From assembly GCA_002711415.1 (NCBI GenBank), contig PARI01000011.1, positions 141,972 through 190,757 on the forward strand: a stretch of 48,786 nt of DNA, read 5' to 3'. Each line of letters starts with the position of its first letter. Positions within the stretch are counted from its first letter, which is position 1. The translations under genes and the position numbers were made by a program. The notes below the pieces were generated by a model. It saw only the letters and a program-made list of their open reading frames with translations, was not told the origin of the DNA and did not search any database. Positions 17,661 to 27,007 of this stretch are shown here, one piece after another. The stretch is from Phycisphaerae bacterium. GTDB lineage: Bacteria; Planctomycetota; Phycisphaerae; Phycisphaerales; SM1A02.

Positions 17661-19642
17661 CAGGAGAAGCCTCCCATGGAGACGAGCATGTAGGTGATCC
17701 ACGCGGCGATCCATGCGATCGCCGACATGAACACCAGCTGAAGGATGGCCCAGTTCCAGCTTCCGGTCTCACGGCGCGTGACGGCCAGGGTCGGCAGGCA
17801 CTGCATGGCGAGAACGTAGAAGACCAGGAGACTGGCGCTTGTCGGGATCGTGAAGACCGCGGATCCATCACTGCGACGAGCGCCGGCGATGCGCTGGAGC
17901 ACCCCTTCCTCGTCCGGGTCATCGGTTCCACTGAAGAGGATCGCCATGGTGGAGACGAACACCTCGCGTGCGGCGAAGCTGGTGATCACGCCGATGGACA
18001 GCTGCCAGTCGAATCCAAGCGGCTTGAACACCGGTTCGGCGAAGCGGCCGATCCTGCCAGCGAAACTGTTGGCGACCTGGTCACGGCCCGTGATGACGTC
18101 GGCCTGTTCGATCATGCTTCCGGCGGCATCGGGGTCTTCGACGGAGACCTGTTCGGCCGCCTGTCGCAGTTGAACGGCCTCGAGCGGCGGATCGCTGACC
18201 GGGAATGCGGAGAGCCACCAGAGAATGATCGAGATTCCAAGGATCACTGTTCCGGCGTTCTTGAGAAAGACCCATCCACGGTCGATCGTCGTCACGATGG
18301 CCGTCCGTACCGAGGGCATCCTGAAGTCGGGAAGCTCGATCACCATCGGCATGCTTGCGCCACGCAGCATCGTATGCCTGAGCACGAGCGAGCAGAGCAG
18401 CGCGGCAACACCCCCGAGAACGTAGCACCCGGCGAAGGCAAGGCTGGCAAGCAGTGGATCGTCACCGAAGAGGAACCCGACCAGCAGCACGTAGACTGGA
18501 ATGCGAGCAGAACACGTGAGGAACGGAGCGACCAGGATCGTGGCCAGCCGTTCGAGCCTTCCGGGAATCATCCGGGCGGACATGATCGCCGGAAGCGCAC
18601 ACGCGTGGGCCGACAGCATCGGAATGAACGAATGTCCGGAGAGACCGAATGGTCTCAGTACGCGATCAAGAACAAACGCGGCACGTGCGAGGTACCCGGT
18701 GTCCTCAAGGAGCGTGATCAGGAAGAACAGCAGGCAGATCTGCGGGAGGAATATGACCGTTCCTCCGATGCCGGCGATGATCCCATCGACCATGAGATCA
18801 TTCACAAGCCCCTCGGGCAGCAGTCCGGAAACAAATTCTGAAAACATCCCGAAGATGAGATCGATCAGGTCCATGGGAATCGCCGCAAAGGCGAAGATGC
18901 ACCAGAAGATCCCGATCATGATGATGATGAATGACAACAGGCCCATGACCGGATGCGTGAACGCGACATCCAGTCTTGCCGTCAGTGTGTCCGTGCTGGC
19001 CGAATCACCGCCCACGCGGTCCGCGACATCACGCGACCACTGCTCGCACCGTTGAAGATTGGATGAAGGAGGCAAATCGACGGATGTCGGTTGCGCTGAT
19101 CGGACTGCGTCGGCCAAGCTGCCGATTCCTTCACCGAGCCGAGCGGAGAGCTCGACGACAGGACAACCGAGCTCGCGAGAGAGTTGCTCAGGATCGATCT
19201 TGAGGCGTCGCTTCCTCGCGATGTCGATCATGTTCAGGGCGACGACGACGGGCTTGCCCAGTTCAAGGATCTGGCCGACCAGCAGGAGGTTGCGCCTGAG
19301 ATTCGTTGCATCCACGACGACGATGATGCAGTCGGCATCCGGAAACCTGGAATGCGATCCGTCAAGGTACTCACGGCACACCCTTGATTCGGGACGATCG
19401 AGCCCAAGCCCGTAGATGCCGGGCAGATCGACCACCTGGCACTCGGTGCCGGCGGCGTTCCATGAGCCAATATGCGCCTCGATCGTGCTGCCTGGCAGGT
19501 TCGCCGTTCGAGCCCGCAGGCCGCACAGTCGGTTGAACAACGTTGTCTTGCCCGTGTTGGGGTTCCCCACCAGGGCAATGCAGCCACGGCCCGAATTCCC
19601 GGGCGATACGAGCCGATCGTTATTGGAGTCGGTTTCGGACAC
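17660..19642 (-). CDS. feoB: Ferrous iron transporter FeoB
   Basis: Inner-membrane Fe(II) transporter with an N-terminal G-protein domain, 660 residues. GTPase motifs: G1 GNPNTGKT at 26-33, switch region STIEAHIGSW, G3 DLPGIYG and G4 NMID. About eight to ten membrane helices follow, from near residue 230 to the end, with the conserved gate regions LLEDTGYLARAAFVLDR and SFIPMLSAHACALPAIM and a CSARIPVY segment typical of the family. It is shorter than the 770-residue E. coli protein but within range for FeoB. The order feoA-feoB-small gene on one strand, with an 18-base gap after feoA, forms an operon. Confidence 0.96.
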   Translation of the reverse strand: MSETDSNNDRLVSPGNSGRGCIALVGNPNTGKTTLFNRLCGLRARTANLPGSTIEAHIGSWNAAGTECQVVDLPGIYGLGLDRPESRVCREYLDGSHSRFPDADCIIVVVDATNLRRNLLLVGQILELGKPVVVALNMIDIARKRRLKIDPEQLSRELGCPVVELSARLGEGIGSLADAVRSAQPTSVDLPPSSNLQRCEQWSRDVADRVGGDSASTDTLTARLDVAFTHPVMGLLSFIIIMIGIFWCIFAFAAIPMDLIDLIFGMFSEFVSGLLPEGLVNDLMVDGIIAGIGGTVIFLPQICLLFFLITLLEDTGYLARAAFVLDRVLRPFGLSGHSFIPMLSAHACALPAIMSARMIPGRLERLATILVAPFLTCSARIPVYVLLVGFLFGDDPLLASLAFAGCYVLGGVAALLCSLVLRHTMLRGASMPMVIELPDFRMPSVRTAIVTTIDRGWVFLKNAGTVILGISIILWWLSAFPVSDPPLEAVQLRQAAEQVSVEDPDAAGSMIEQADVITGRDQVANSFAGRIGRFAEPVFKPLGFDWQLSIGVITSFAAREVFVSTMAILFSGTDDPDEEGVLQRIAGARRSDGSAVFTIPTSASLLVFYVLAMQCLPTLAVTRRETGSWNWAILQLVFMSAIAWIAAWITYMLVSMGGFS

Positions 19643-19660
19643 GGGCGGATCTATCCGGAT

Positions 19661-19918
19661 TCAGTTGACCACGCGAACCTGGATCTTGCTGGCCAGTTCG
19701 CGGGAAATCGCCAGCCGGGTCGAATGGACCTGAAGCACGCAGGTTCCCTTGTTGCGGCAGACCTGGAACGAGCAGTCCTCGACCAGTCCCATCGCCTGGA
19801 GCAGTTCACTGCTGGACTGTTCCAGGTCCGACTGATGGAGACAACAGGTCATTCCTTCGGGAACTTCAGAGAGGCTATTGATCTGTGAATTGGCCTGTGC
19901 AATGGACAATAAGGACAC
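19661..19918 (-). CDS. feoA: FeoA domain protein
   Basis: An 85-residue SH3-like protein that accompanies FeoB. The core is recognisable from LLQAMGLVEDCSFQVCRNKG through VLQVHSTRLAISRELASKIQV, which matches the FeoA pattern (L-x2-LGL-x-G near the middle and AISRELA-type ending). The first 35 residues are less typical and include a CC pair. It probably binds FeoB on the cytoplasmic side. It is the first gene of the feo operon and has a clear promoter 20-50 bases upstream. No Fur box of standard form was found there. Confidence 0.85.
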   Translation of the reverse strand: MSLLSIAQANSQINSLSEVPEGMTCCLHQSDLEQSSSELLQAMGLVEDCSFQVCRNKGTCVLQVHSTRLAISRELASKIQVRVVN

Positions 19919-19938
19919 CCCGAATGGATGAAGGGTGA

Positions 19939-19967
19939 ATTTTATGGTGATTGAGATCCAATCGCAA
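19939..19967 (-). promoter_or_regulatory. Predicted promoter of the feo operon
   Basis: Read on the minus strand: -35 TTGCGA (19962-19967), a 17-base spacer, -10 TAAAAT (19939-19944). The feoA start at 19918 lies 20 bases beyond. Among the clearest sigma70-like promoters in the window; it sits between the last AIM24 gene and feoA, so feo should be transcribed on its own. Confidence 0.6.
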
Positions 19968-19979
19968 ACAGATTCCCGG

Positions 19980-20642
19980 TCAGTTGTTATCTCTCTTCAC
20001 AGGCCGGAACGGGTACATGAAGTCAGCCACGGCCAGTGGATTACGACTCTGGACCCAGATCCTGCCGGTTCCATGGAACCGGAGCATCATGCCCTCACTG
20101 AAGAGGAAGTTCCTCACTCCGCGCTTGTAGCTGAGCTCGTACTGAAGTGTTGGTTCCCAGGCGACCACGTGCCCGTTGTCGATGATGATATCTCCATCGA
20201 CATCGATCGCCTCGACATCGCCATAGCTGCCGAAGAAGACCTTGCCCTCGCCGGTCAGGCGCATGCTCACGAGTCCGACATTGAAGAACCCGCGGAGCCC
20301 CTGGAACTTCAGGTCGGTCGTGACCCCCTCCTGGCAGCAGATGAAGGCGCTCTTCTGGAGATACAGGTCCCCCGAGAGGTCGTGGTCGACGATCATGCCC
20401 GGATCACCGGGTGCCATCGTGATCGAGCCCCTTCCGGACTCGGCCGTGTAGGTGTTCAGGAACAGGGATTCGCCACCGACGACCCGCTTGATGCCCGAGA
20501 GCAGTCCACCGGTCATGTTGGTCTTGACGCCGAGGTTGCTCATCCAGGTCATCACGCCGCCGTCGGCCACGATCGACTCGCCCTGGTCGAGCTCCATGTC
20601 GAGTACCGCGTAGCTGGGACCCTCTTCGATCGAGTAGTTCAT
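19980..20642 (-). CDS. AIM24 family protein, third of three
   Basis: A 220-residue protein of the AIM24/TIGR00266 family, a beta-rich fold of unknown biochemical role. The start is ATG 20642 (MNYSIEEGPS); an open frame continues upstream but overlaps the previous gene. Typical features are the glycine-rich strand pattern, GESIVADGGVMTWM near the start, GGLLSGIKRVVGGESLFLN, and DIIIDNGHVVAWEPTLQY near the C-terminus. It begins two bases after the second paralogue stops. No signal peptide or membrane helix. The three copies share the strand order ADGG/SESG, GESL, GHVVA and G-x-GTIWLQ, so they arose by duplication. Confidence 0.85.
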   Translation of the reverse strand: MNYSIEEGPSYAVLDMELDQGESIVADGGVMTWMSNLGVKTNMTGGLLSGIKRVVGGESLFLNTYTAESGRGSITMAPGDPGMIVDHDLSGDLYLQKSAFICCQEGVTTDLKFQGLRGFFNVGLVSMRLTGEGKVFFGSYGDVEAIDVDGDIIIDNGHVVAWEPTLQYELSYKRGVRNFLFSEGMMLRFHGTGRIWVQSRNPLAVADFMYPFRPVKRDNN

Positions 20643-20644
20643 GG

Positions 20645-21349
20645 TCAGCTCCTTGGTGGCAGGGTCGGGCCGACGGATCGACCGAACTGGTTTGGTGCGT
20701 GGGACTGGACGTAGACGGTTCCCTTGCCACTGAACTTCATGACGAATCCCTCGCCCACGAGGCTTGAAGTGAAGAAGCCGCTGACCCCGCTGCCAGTGGC
20801 GACACCGGCAGCGACTGTGAGCGAGTCCTGGTACGCGACGACATGGCCGCTGTCGACGTTGAAATCGCCATCGACGTCGACCTTGTGAATGCGGCCGAAC
20901 GCGGACACGAGGATCTTCCCGGTACCGGAGCACACGATGTAGAAGAGGCCCTCGCCCCCCGCGATCGCCTTGCCCATGCCGGCGAACTCCGTATCGATCG
21001 AAACGCCACTGCTGCAACCGAGCCAGCTTCCACCGGTGCAGTACCAGCGGGAGGCACCATCCGCGTCAAAGGACATGCAGTCACCCGGAAGCACGGGCGC
21101 CAGCGACAGGTGGATCGGCTGGCCATCCTTCGAGCCGTACTCGGTCAGGAAGAAGTTCTCGCCGGCGAGCAGTCGCTTGGCCGCCTTGAGGAAACCACCC
21201 CCCTTCCGCTTGCGGGACGACGTGTCCAGCCTCGTGTTCGAGGACATCTTGAACAGCGCACCGGACTCGGACATGAAGGTCTCCCCATCGTTAAGCGTGA
21301 TGTCGGCATGTCCGAACAGGCCAGTGTCCTTGATCGTGATTTCCATCAT
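20645..21349 (-). CDS. AIM24 family protein, second of three
   Basis: A 234-residue AIM24 family paralogue. Conserved positions are GETFMSESGALFKMSSN, KAAKRLLAGENFFLTEY, GKILVSAFGRIHKVDVDGD, NVDSGHVVAYQDSL and GTVYVQSHAPNQFG. Unlike its neighbours it has a basic Lys/Arg-rich loop near residue 48 (SSRKRKGGG) and two Cys in the middle (WYCTGGSWLGCS). The start codon pair ATG-ATG at 21349/21346 abuts the stop of the first paralogue with no gap, indicating one transcript. In bacteria the family usually occurs as tandem paralogues; its molecular function is not established. Confidence 0.85.
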   Translation of the reverse strand: MMEITIKDTGLFGHADITLNDGETFMSESGALFKMSSNTRLDTSSRKRKGGGFLKAAKRLLAGENFFLTEYGSKDGQPIHLSLAPVLPGDCMSFDADGASRWYCTGGSWLGCSSGVSIDTEFAGMGKAIAGGEGLFYIVCSGTGKILVSAFGRIHKVDVDGDFNVDSGHVVAYQDSLTVAAGVATGSGVSGFFTSSLVGEGFVMKFSGKGTVYVQSHAPNQFGRSVGPTLPPRS

Positions 21350-22009
21350 CTATCCCCTGCAGAATGGTATGAGCCAGTGCGTGAATCCCTGAAGATGCCT
21401 GGTCTGGAGCCAGATCGTCCCGCTACCGGTAAAGTCCATGACGAGCCCTTCGCCCGAAAGCAGCGTGGACTTGATGCTGCCCATGCCACGGATCTTGTAG
21501 TCGAGCGTCGGATCCCACGCCACGACATGACCGGTATCGACGGTCAGTTGGCCGTCGATCTTCTTCTCGATGATCGAACCGAACGATGCGAGCACCAGGT
21601 CGCCGCTGCCGCTGCACTCGAGGACGAACGCGCCCTTGCCCGAGAAGATCTGACGGAATCCGTGGGTCCTGGTGCGGATGTCAATGCCCTCGGAACACGC
21701 CAACAGGGCACCGGCCGTGATGACCAGTTTCTCTCCCTGGAGCTTCCTGTGGACGATCGATCCGGGCGTCGTGTTGGCGACGACGACATCACCGTCCTGC
21801 TGGGCCGTGTACTGGCCCATCACCAGCGACTCCCCACCAAAGAACTTCCTGATCAGCGACTTGAGGAACCCTCCAAGCAGCCGTGGTTGGATCGTGATCG
21901 ATGGGCTCATGCGCGTCATCGCGCCGCTTTCGGCGAGGAACATCTCACCGGTATGCAGCGAGAATCTCGCCTCGGCCGAATCGGGATTACCGTCGATGGT
22001 GATTTCCAT
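21350..22009 (-). CDS. AIM24 family protein, first of three
   Basis: A 219-residue AIM24 family protein and first gene of the three-copy unit. The true start is ATG 22009 (MEITIDGNPDSAEARF); longer in-frame extension upstream runs into the divergent upp promoter. Motifs are GEMFLAESGAMTRM, GGFLKSLIRKFFGGESLVMG, DLVLASFGSIIEKKIDGQ, TVDTGHVVAWDPTLDYKI and GTIWLQTRHLQGFTHWL. The C-terminus carries an aromatic/hydrophobic tail. No membrane helix. It is divergent from upp by 112 bases, where its own promoter should lie. Confidence 0.85.
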   Translation of the reverse strand: MEITIDGNPDSAEARFSLHTGEMFLAESGAMTRMSPSITIQPRLLGGFLKSLIRKFFGGESLVMGQYTAQQDGDVVVANTTPGSIVHRKLQGEKLVITAGALLACSEGIDIRTRTHGFRQIFSGKGAFVLECSGSGDLVLASFGSIIEKKIDGQLTVDTGHVVAWDPTLDYKIRGMGSIKSTLLSGEGLVMDFTGSGTIWLQTRHLQGFTHWLIPFCRG

Positions 22010-22102
22010 GGGTTCGCATCCTCGTGGTGTGACCTGAGACGTGATCGTACACGATCGACATGATGGTTCAACGACCGGCCAAGGATGGCTGAGGCCGGCA
22101 TT

Positions 22103-22111
22103 TGCTATCCT
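22103..22111 (+). promoter_or_regulatory. Extended -10 element upstream of upp
   Basis: TGC-TATCCT (-10 at 22106-22111) ends 10 bases before the upp start at 22122, so the leader would be only a few bases long. No good -35 was seen. It resembles the elements before the serine racemase-like gene and dus. Confidence 0.35.
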
Positions 22112-22121
22112 CTGAGCCAAG

Positions 22122-22769
22122 ATGCCGAGTACACATCCGGAGTTTCCAAACCTCAGGATCTTCGACCACCCCCTGGTCCAGGACAAGCTCACCCGGGCGA
22201 GGGATGTCGACACGACACCAGCCGAGTTCCGGCGACTTCTCAACGAGATCGCCGGCCTCATGACCTACGAGGCGTCGAGGGACTTCCCGCTGGCCGACTG
22301 CCAGGTGCAGACCCCCATCGAGACCATGAACGGGCAGGTGCTGTCGCAGCCGATCACGCTCGTGCCGATCCTGAGAGCAGGTCTGGGCATGACCGATGGC
22401 ATCCTCCGGATGCTGCCGGAGGCGAGGGTCGGGCACCTCGGCTGCTACCGGGACGAATCCACGTTCGAGACGGTCGACTACTACATGAAGATGCCCCCGG
22501 ACGTGAGCGACGGTCCGGTCCTGATCGTCGACCCGATGCTGGCCACGGGCGGATCGGCCGACTACGCAATCGACCGGCTCAAGCAGCTCGGGTGCGACAA
22601 CATCAGGTTCATCTGCCTGGTCAGTGCGCCCGACGGCGTGGGGCGGCTGCTGAAGTCGCATCCGGACGTGATCGTGTACACGGCGAGCCTGGATGATCGA
22701 CTCACGGACAGGAAGTACATCGCACCGGGACTCGGAGACGCGGGAGATCGAATCTTCGGAACCATCTGA
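22122..22769 (+). CDS. upp: Uracil phosphoribosyltransferase
   Basis: Pyrimidine salvage enzyme joining uracil and PRPP to give UMP; 215 residues, the usual size. The PRPP-binding loop is VLIVDPMLATGGSA (about 131-144). ITLVPILRAGLGM is the conserved flexible-loop region, and YIAPGLGDAGDRIFGT is the uracil-binding C-terminus. The start ATG 22122 is just downstream of an extended -10 with no ribosome site, so it may be translated from a near-leaderless mRNA. Thirteen bases separate it from the methyltransferase gene on the same strand, an unusual partner. It is divergent from the AIM24 trio. Confidence 0.96.
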   Translation: MPSTHPEFPNLRIFDHPLVQDKLTRARDVDTTPAEFRRLLNEIAGLMTYEASRDFPLADCQVQTPIETMNGQVLSQPITLVPILRAGLGMTDGILRMLPEARVGHLGCYRDESTFETVDYYMKMPPDVSDGPVLIVDPMLATGGSADYAIDRLKQLGCDNIRFICLVSAPDGVGRLLKSHPDVIVYTASLDDRLTDRKYIAPGLGDAGDRIFGTI

Positions 22770-22782
22770 AGGGTGAGAGCTG

Positions 22783-23859
22783 ATGAGCCAGAGAAAGACG
22801 ACATCGGACAGGAACGGCGGGTACACCGTCCCCAGTGGCAACCAGGCCGCCAACAGGGAGACCGCACAGAGCCTTCCCGACTCCAAGATCCGGCTGCTCG
22901 GTGATTCGCTTCCGCCATACGTACCGGCCGAGTCAGCCAAGGGCTGCACGGTCTACGAGGCGGAGACTCCTCCGACCCGCCTTCATGTCGGTGACTGCAG
23001 GGACGTCCTGTCACGACTGCCTGAAGCGGGCTCGGTCGATCTCGTGTTCGCGGATCCCCCGTTCAACTGGGATGTCCCCTACGGTGAATGGTCCGATGGA
23101 ATGCCTCGGCAGGAGTACGAGCGGTTCACCTACGACTGGCTCGATGCATGCATCGACGTGCTGTCTCCGACCGGATCGATCTGGGTGAACATCCCGGATG
23201 ATTCGGCCGCGGAGATCGTGATGCACCTGAAGCGGCGTGGAATGACGATGATCAACTGGTGCATCTGGCACTTCCGGTTCGGCCAGAACCGGAACAACTC
23301 CTTCATCCTAAGCAAGGTCCATGCGCTCTACTTCGCGCGTGATCCCAGGAAGAGGACGTTCAACGCAGAAGCGATCATGGAGCAGTCCGATCGCGCTGCG
23401 ATCTACTCCGACGCCAGGACGATGGCCAAGGAGAACAACAAGGGGCTGCGGGTTCCCATGGATGTCTGGTACGGACAGTACTGGGGGCGGATACAGGGGA
23501 ACAACAAGGAGCGGCGGCACGAGCACCACAACCAGATACCCGAAGCCTATCTCGAACGGATCATCCTCTCCTGCAGCAACGAGGGGGACCTCGTCCTGGA
23601 TCCGTTCTGCGGAAGCGGTACGACGCAGACGGTCGCCCGCGCATGGAACAGGGCGTCCATCGGCTGCGAGTACGGGGCCGATGTCGCCGCCAGCGCCTGG
23701 CAGCGGATCACCGAGGTCGGGATGATCCGCAAGGGAGAGGCACTGGGGCGGTCCACGGCCATCGCCGCCAGGAGAGGCCCCAGGCCGACGGGCAACGGGA
23801 ATGACAGGAAGAACACCGGCACGGAGCAGGAACAACCGGGGCTGATCGATCTATCGTGA
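22783..23859 (+). CDS. Site-specific DNA methyltransferase, probably N6-adenine, beta class
   Basis: A 358-residue amino-methyltransferase. Catalytic motif IV is DPPFNW at 91-96, in the DPPF form usual for N6-adenine. Motif I, DPFCGSGTT at about 273-281, comes after it, the beta-class order. A target-recognition region lies between (about 180-255, Arg/Asn-rich, RFGQNRNNSF, GRIQGNNKERRHEHHNQIPE). The first 65 residues and the last 40 are low-complexity extensions. No restriction endonuclease, specificity subunit or Vsr gene is near, so it is an orphan enzyme, possibly regulatory or a marker of replicated DNA. Recognition site unknown. It probably shares a transcript with upp. Ends 14 bases from a convergent gene. 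Confidence 0.88.
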   Translation: MSQRKTTSDRNGGYTVPSGNQAANRETAQSLPDSKIRLLGDSLPPYVPAESAKGCTVYEAETPPTRLHVGDCRDVLSRLPEAGSVDLVFADPPFNWDVPYGEWSDGMPRQEYERFTYDWLDACIDVLSPTGSIWVNIPDDSAAEIVMHLKRRGMTMINWCIWHFRFGQNRNNSFILSKVHALYFARDPRKRTFNAEAIMEQSDRAAIYSDARTMAKENNKGLRVPMDVWYGQYWGRIQGNNKERRHEHHNQIPEAYLERIILSCSNEGDLVLDPFCGSGTTQTVARAWNRASIGCEYGADVAASAWQRITEVGMIRKGEALGRSTAIAARRGPRPTGNGNDRKNTGTEQEQPGLIDLS

Positions 23860-23873
23860 AACGGGGACCTCGC

Positions 23874-24437
23874 TCACGGTGCGTGAGCGATCCAGGGAAC
23901 ATCCTCGATGCCTGCATCGGCGTTGGCCGCTCGAGCCATCGCGAACAGGAGATCGCTCAACCTGTTGAGAAACTTGAGGACCTCCAGGCTGGCCTGCTCT
24001 TGTCGCACCAGGCCGATCAGGAGACGCTCTCCGCGACGACAGACCGTGCGAGCCAGATGCAGCCTGGCGGCCAGCTCGCATCCACCCGGGATGACGAAGT
24101 TGCGGATCGGCGGCGCCATCGAGGACATCAGGTCGATGTCCTTCTCAAGCTGCCGGACCATGTCGCCGTCGATGCGCTGCACGGACTGGTCATCGGATCC
24201 CTTCACCGTGGCCAGCTCGGCGCCCATGTCGAACAACCTCGACTGGATGCTCGAAAGGATCCGTCCGGCATGATCGGAAAATGATCCGGTTCCAAGGCAG
24301 CAGCACGCAAGACCGAGGCACGCGTTGAGTTCGTCGACCGTGCCGTATGCCTCGATTCTCTCGTTGTCCTTGTCGACGCGATCACCACCGATCAGGCCGG
24401 TGGTGCCATCGTCTCCCGTGCGCGTGTAGAGCTTCAT
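23874..24437 (-). CDS. Cob(I)alamin adenosyltransferase, PduO type
   Basis: Transfers the adenosyl group of ATP to cob(I)alamin to give adenosylcobalamin. The start is ATG 24437 (MKLYTRTGDDG); the 187-residue length is typical. The N-terminal ATP-binding motif TRTGDDGTTGLIGGDRV-x-K is present, as are EAYGTVDELNACLG and the C-terminal CRRGERLL helix segment, all PduO-type hallmarks. It forms a five-helix bundle trimer in known members. A glycosylasparaginase-like gene ends 68 bases upstream on the same strand. No B12-dependent enzyme is in the window, so its client lies elsewhere. Confidence 0.93.
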   Translation of the reverse strand: MKLYTRTGDDGTTGLIGGDRVDKDNERIEAYGTVDELNACLGLACCCLGTGSFSDHAGRILSSIQSRLFDMGAELATVKGSDDQSVQRIDGDMVRQLEKDIDLMSSMAPPIRNFVIPGGCELAARLHLARTVCRRGERLLIGLVRQEQASLEVLKFLNRLSDLLFAMARAANADAGIEDVPWIAHAP

Positions 24438-24505
24438 GTCGATTCCCGATCGTTGAGTCGTCTCTTGAGGGTACACGCAGCGGCTTGCTGAATGCAAAGT
24501 CGAGC

Positions 24506-25477
24506 TCAGTCGGGCCGGAGAACCCATTCCGGATCGACGATCCTCGAACCATCATCGTCACGGATGGCCGCCCTGAATCCCTTTCTCAGCGCCGCTGCGG
24601 ACCAGTGTCCATCCGGCTTGATCGCGATGAAGGCGACCTGGTGCTTGCTGGTGATGTCGTGGGACTGATCGATCCGCTCGACGACCTCCATGATCGCCTC
24701 GAGCGGGCTCTTGCCGTTCCGCATCAACTCGACCACCAGGAAGCTCCCGCAGGTGCCCATGACCAGTTCGCCGCTCCCGGTGGCGACACATCCGCCGGAG
24801 GACGGATCCACGTAGAGACCATGGCCGATGATCGGTGAATCTCCGACCCGGCCCGGGACCTTGAACGCCCAGCCACTGGTCGAGCATGCACCGGAGAGGA
24901 CACCCCCCTCATCGATCGATAGGACCCCGATCGTGTCATGATTGCGCCATCGTGATTCGGGATCCGAGGGATCCTCGAGGTAGCTGGAGAAAAGGCGGCC
25001 GTCCTCGGGCCCTTGGTCGATCGGTCGACCAGAGGCCCCGGCATCGGTCGGGTCGGGCTTCTTCCGGTCACTGCTCCATTTCTTCCACGCCTGGCGAGCC
25101 TTCTCGGTCAGGAGTTCCTCCCGCTGAAGTCCATGCTGATCGGCGAACACGTCGGCATCCTCACCGACGAGCATCACGTGTTCCGTATGCTCCATGACCA
25201 GGCGGGCCACTTCGACCGGGTGCAGGTGGTGTCGCACCGCTGCTGCCGAGCCGCATCGATCCGGTGCCTGCATGATGCAGCCATCCAGGCTCATACGGCC
25301 GGAGGCATCAGGCATGCCTCCACGCCCGACGCTGTCGATCTGCTCATCGGCATCCGCGATGGCGCAGGCCTTGACGACGGCATCCAGGCTCGAGCCGCCC
25401 GAGGCCAGGTCGGGCCAGACCTGGTCGTTGGATTTCTGGCCGAACGACCAGGTCGAGATGATGATGGGGGTGGGCAT
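24506..25477 (-). CDS. N4-(beta-N-acetylglucosaminyl)-L-asparaginase-like Ntn hydrolase
   Basis: Self-processing Ntn hydrolase of the glycosylasparaginase/isoaspartyl peptidase family, 323 residues. The N-terminus, PIIISTWSFGQKSN, matches the start of mature glycosylasparaginase. The autoprocessing site and new N-terminal nucleophile is Thr in HDTIGVLSID, and GRVGDSPIIGHGLYVDP is the conserved substrate-pocket segment. A linker of about 40 polar residues precedes the cleavage point (KPDPTDAGASGRPIDQG), as in the family. The start ATG 25477 has AGGAG 8 bases upstream. There is no classical signal peptide. It may cleave GlcNAc-Asn from glycoproteins, or isoaspartyl peptides; substrate not determined by sequence. 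Confidence 0.87.
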   Translation of the reverse strand: MPTPIIISTWSFGQKSNDQVWPDLASGGSSLDAVVKACAIADADEQIDSVGRGGMPDASGRMSLDGCIMQAPDRCGSAAAVRHHLHPVEVARLVMEHTEHVMLVGEDADVFADQHGLQREELLTEKARQAWKKWSSDRKKPDPTDAGASGRPIDQGPEDGRLFSSYLEDPSDPESRWRNHDTIGVLSIDEGGVLSGACSTSGWAFKVPGRVGDSPIIGHGLYVDPSSGGCVATGSGELVMGTCGSFLVVELMRNGKSPLEAIMEVVERIDQSHDITSKHQVAFIAIKPDGHWSAAALRKGFRAAIRDDDGSRIVDPEWVLRPD

Positions 25478-25885
25478 GACCCATGCTCCTGGGAGGGTAC
25501 TTGGGAATCGAGGATACTCCGAATCGGCCCTGTAGAGGGCAAAAACGCGGTTCAGAGGTCTCCAATCCAAGAATAACTGGTTCCGTTTGGCAAGAGGACC
25601 ATTGTCCGGATGTTCAGAAGGGGTAAACTTCTGATGCGGTCAAGGCCCGTTCCAGCAACAGCTGGCTGGAGTGGACCTGGAAACAAGCGTGATCACGACC
25701 GTCATGTCACTTCCGATCACGCACCGGTCATGGAGCGTCCAGTATCAAGTCGCCATTGCCCGTCGATCAGACCCGACCGGTTCTGATCGAATCCGGCTCT
25801 GCTTCTTGGAACAGGCCCATACGTCCAGCCAGGGCGCTTCGAAATATTGCGGTTCATATCTCTAGCCGCAGAAAGGACTTTAGGA
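25478..25885. other. Intergenic region with several inverted repeats, leader of the pseudopilin gene
   Basis: This gene-free stretch of about 400 bases lies between two divergently read genes. It holds a CAGAAG/CTTCTG hairpin (25615-25633), an inverted repeat GCGTGATC/GATCACGC with 20 bases between (25687-25722), and a perfect 9-bp stem TCGATCAGA/TCTGATCGA with a 10-base loop (25763-25790). No open frame with a ribosome site was found. It may be a structured 5' leader, or hold operators. Confidence 0.5.
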
Positions 25886-26953
<1,068 letters not shown>

Positions 26954-26976
26954 GCCGGTTCAATTGTCCAACCAGA

Positions 26977-27007
26977 GGGCCGCACCATCAGGTGCGGCCC
27001 TTTTCTC
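26977..27007 (+). terminator. Intrinsic terminator of the pseudopilin gene
   Basis: A 10-bp perfect stem, GGGCCGCACC (26977-26986) with GGTGCGGCCC (26991-27000), loop ATCA, followed by TTTTCTC. It lies 23 bases after the stop codon. Confidence 0.92.

Noticed and set aside
20843..22063. A 406-codon plus frame opposite the AIM24 genes
   Set aside because: Opposite-strand shadow; no start signal and no recognisable domains.
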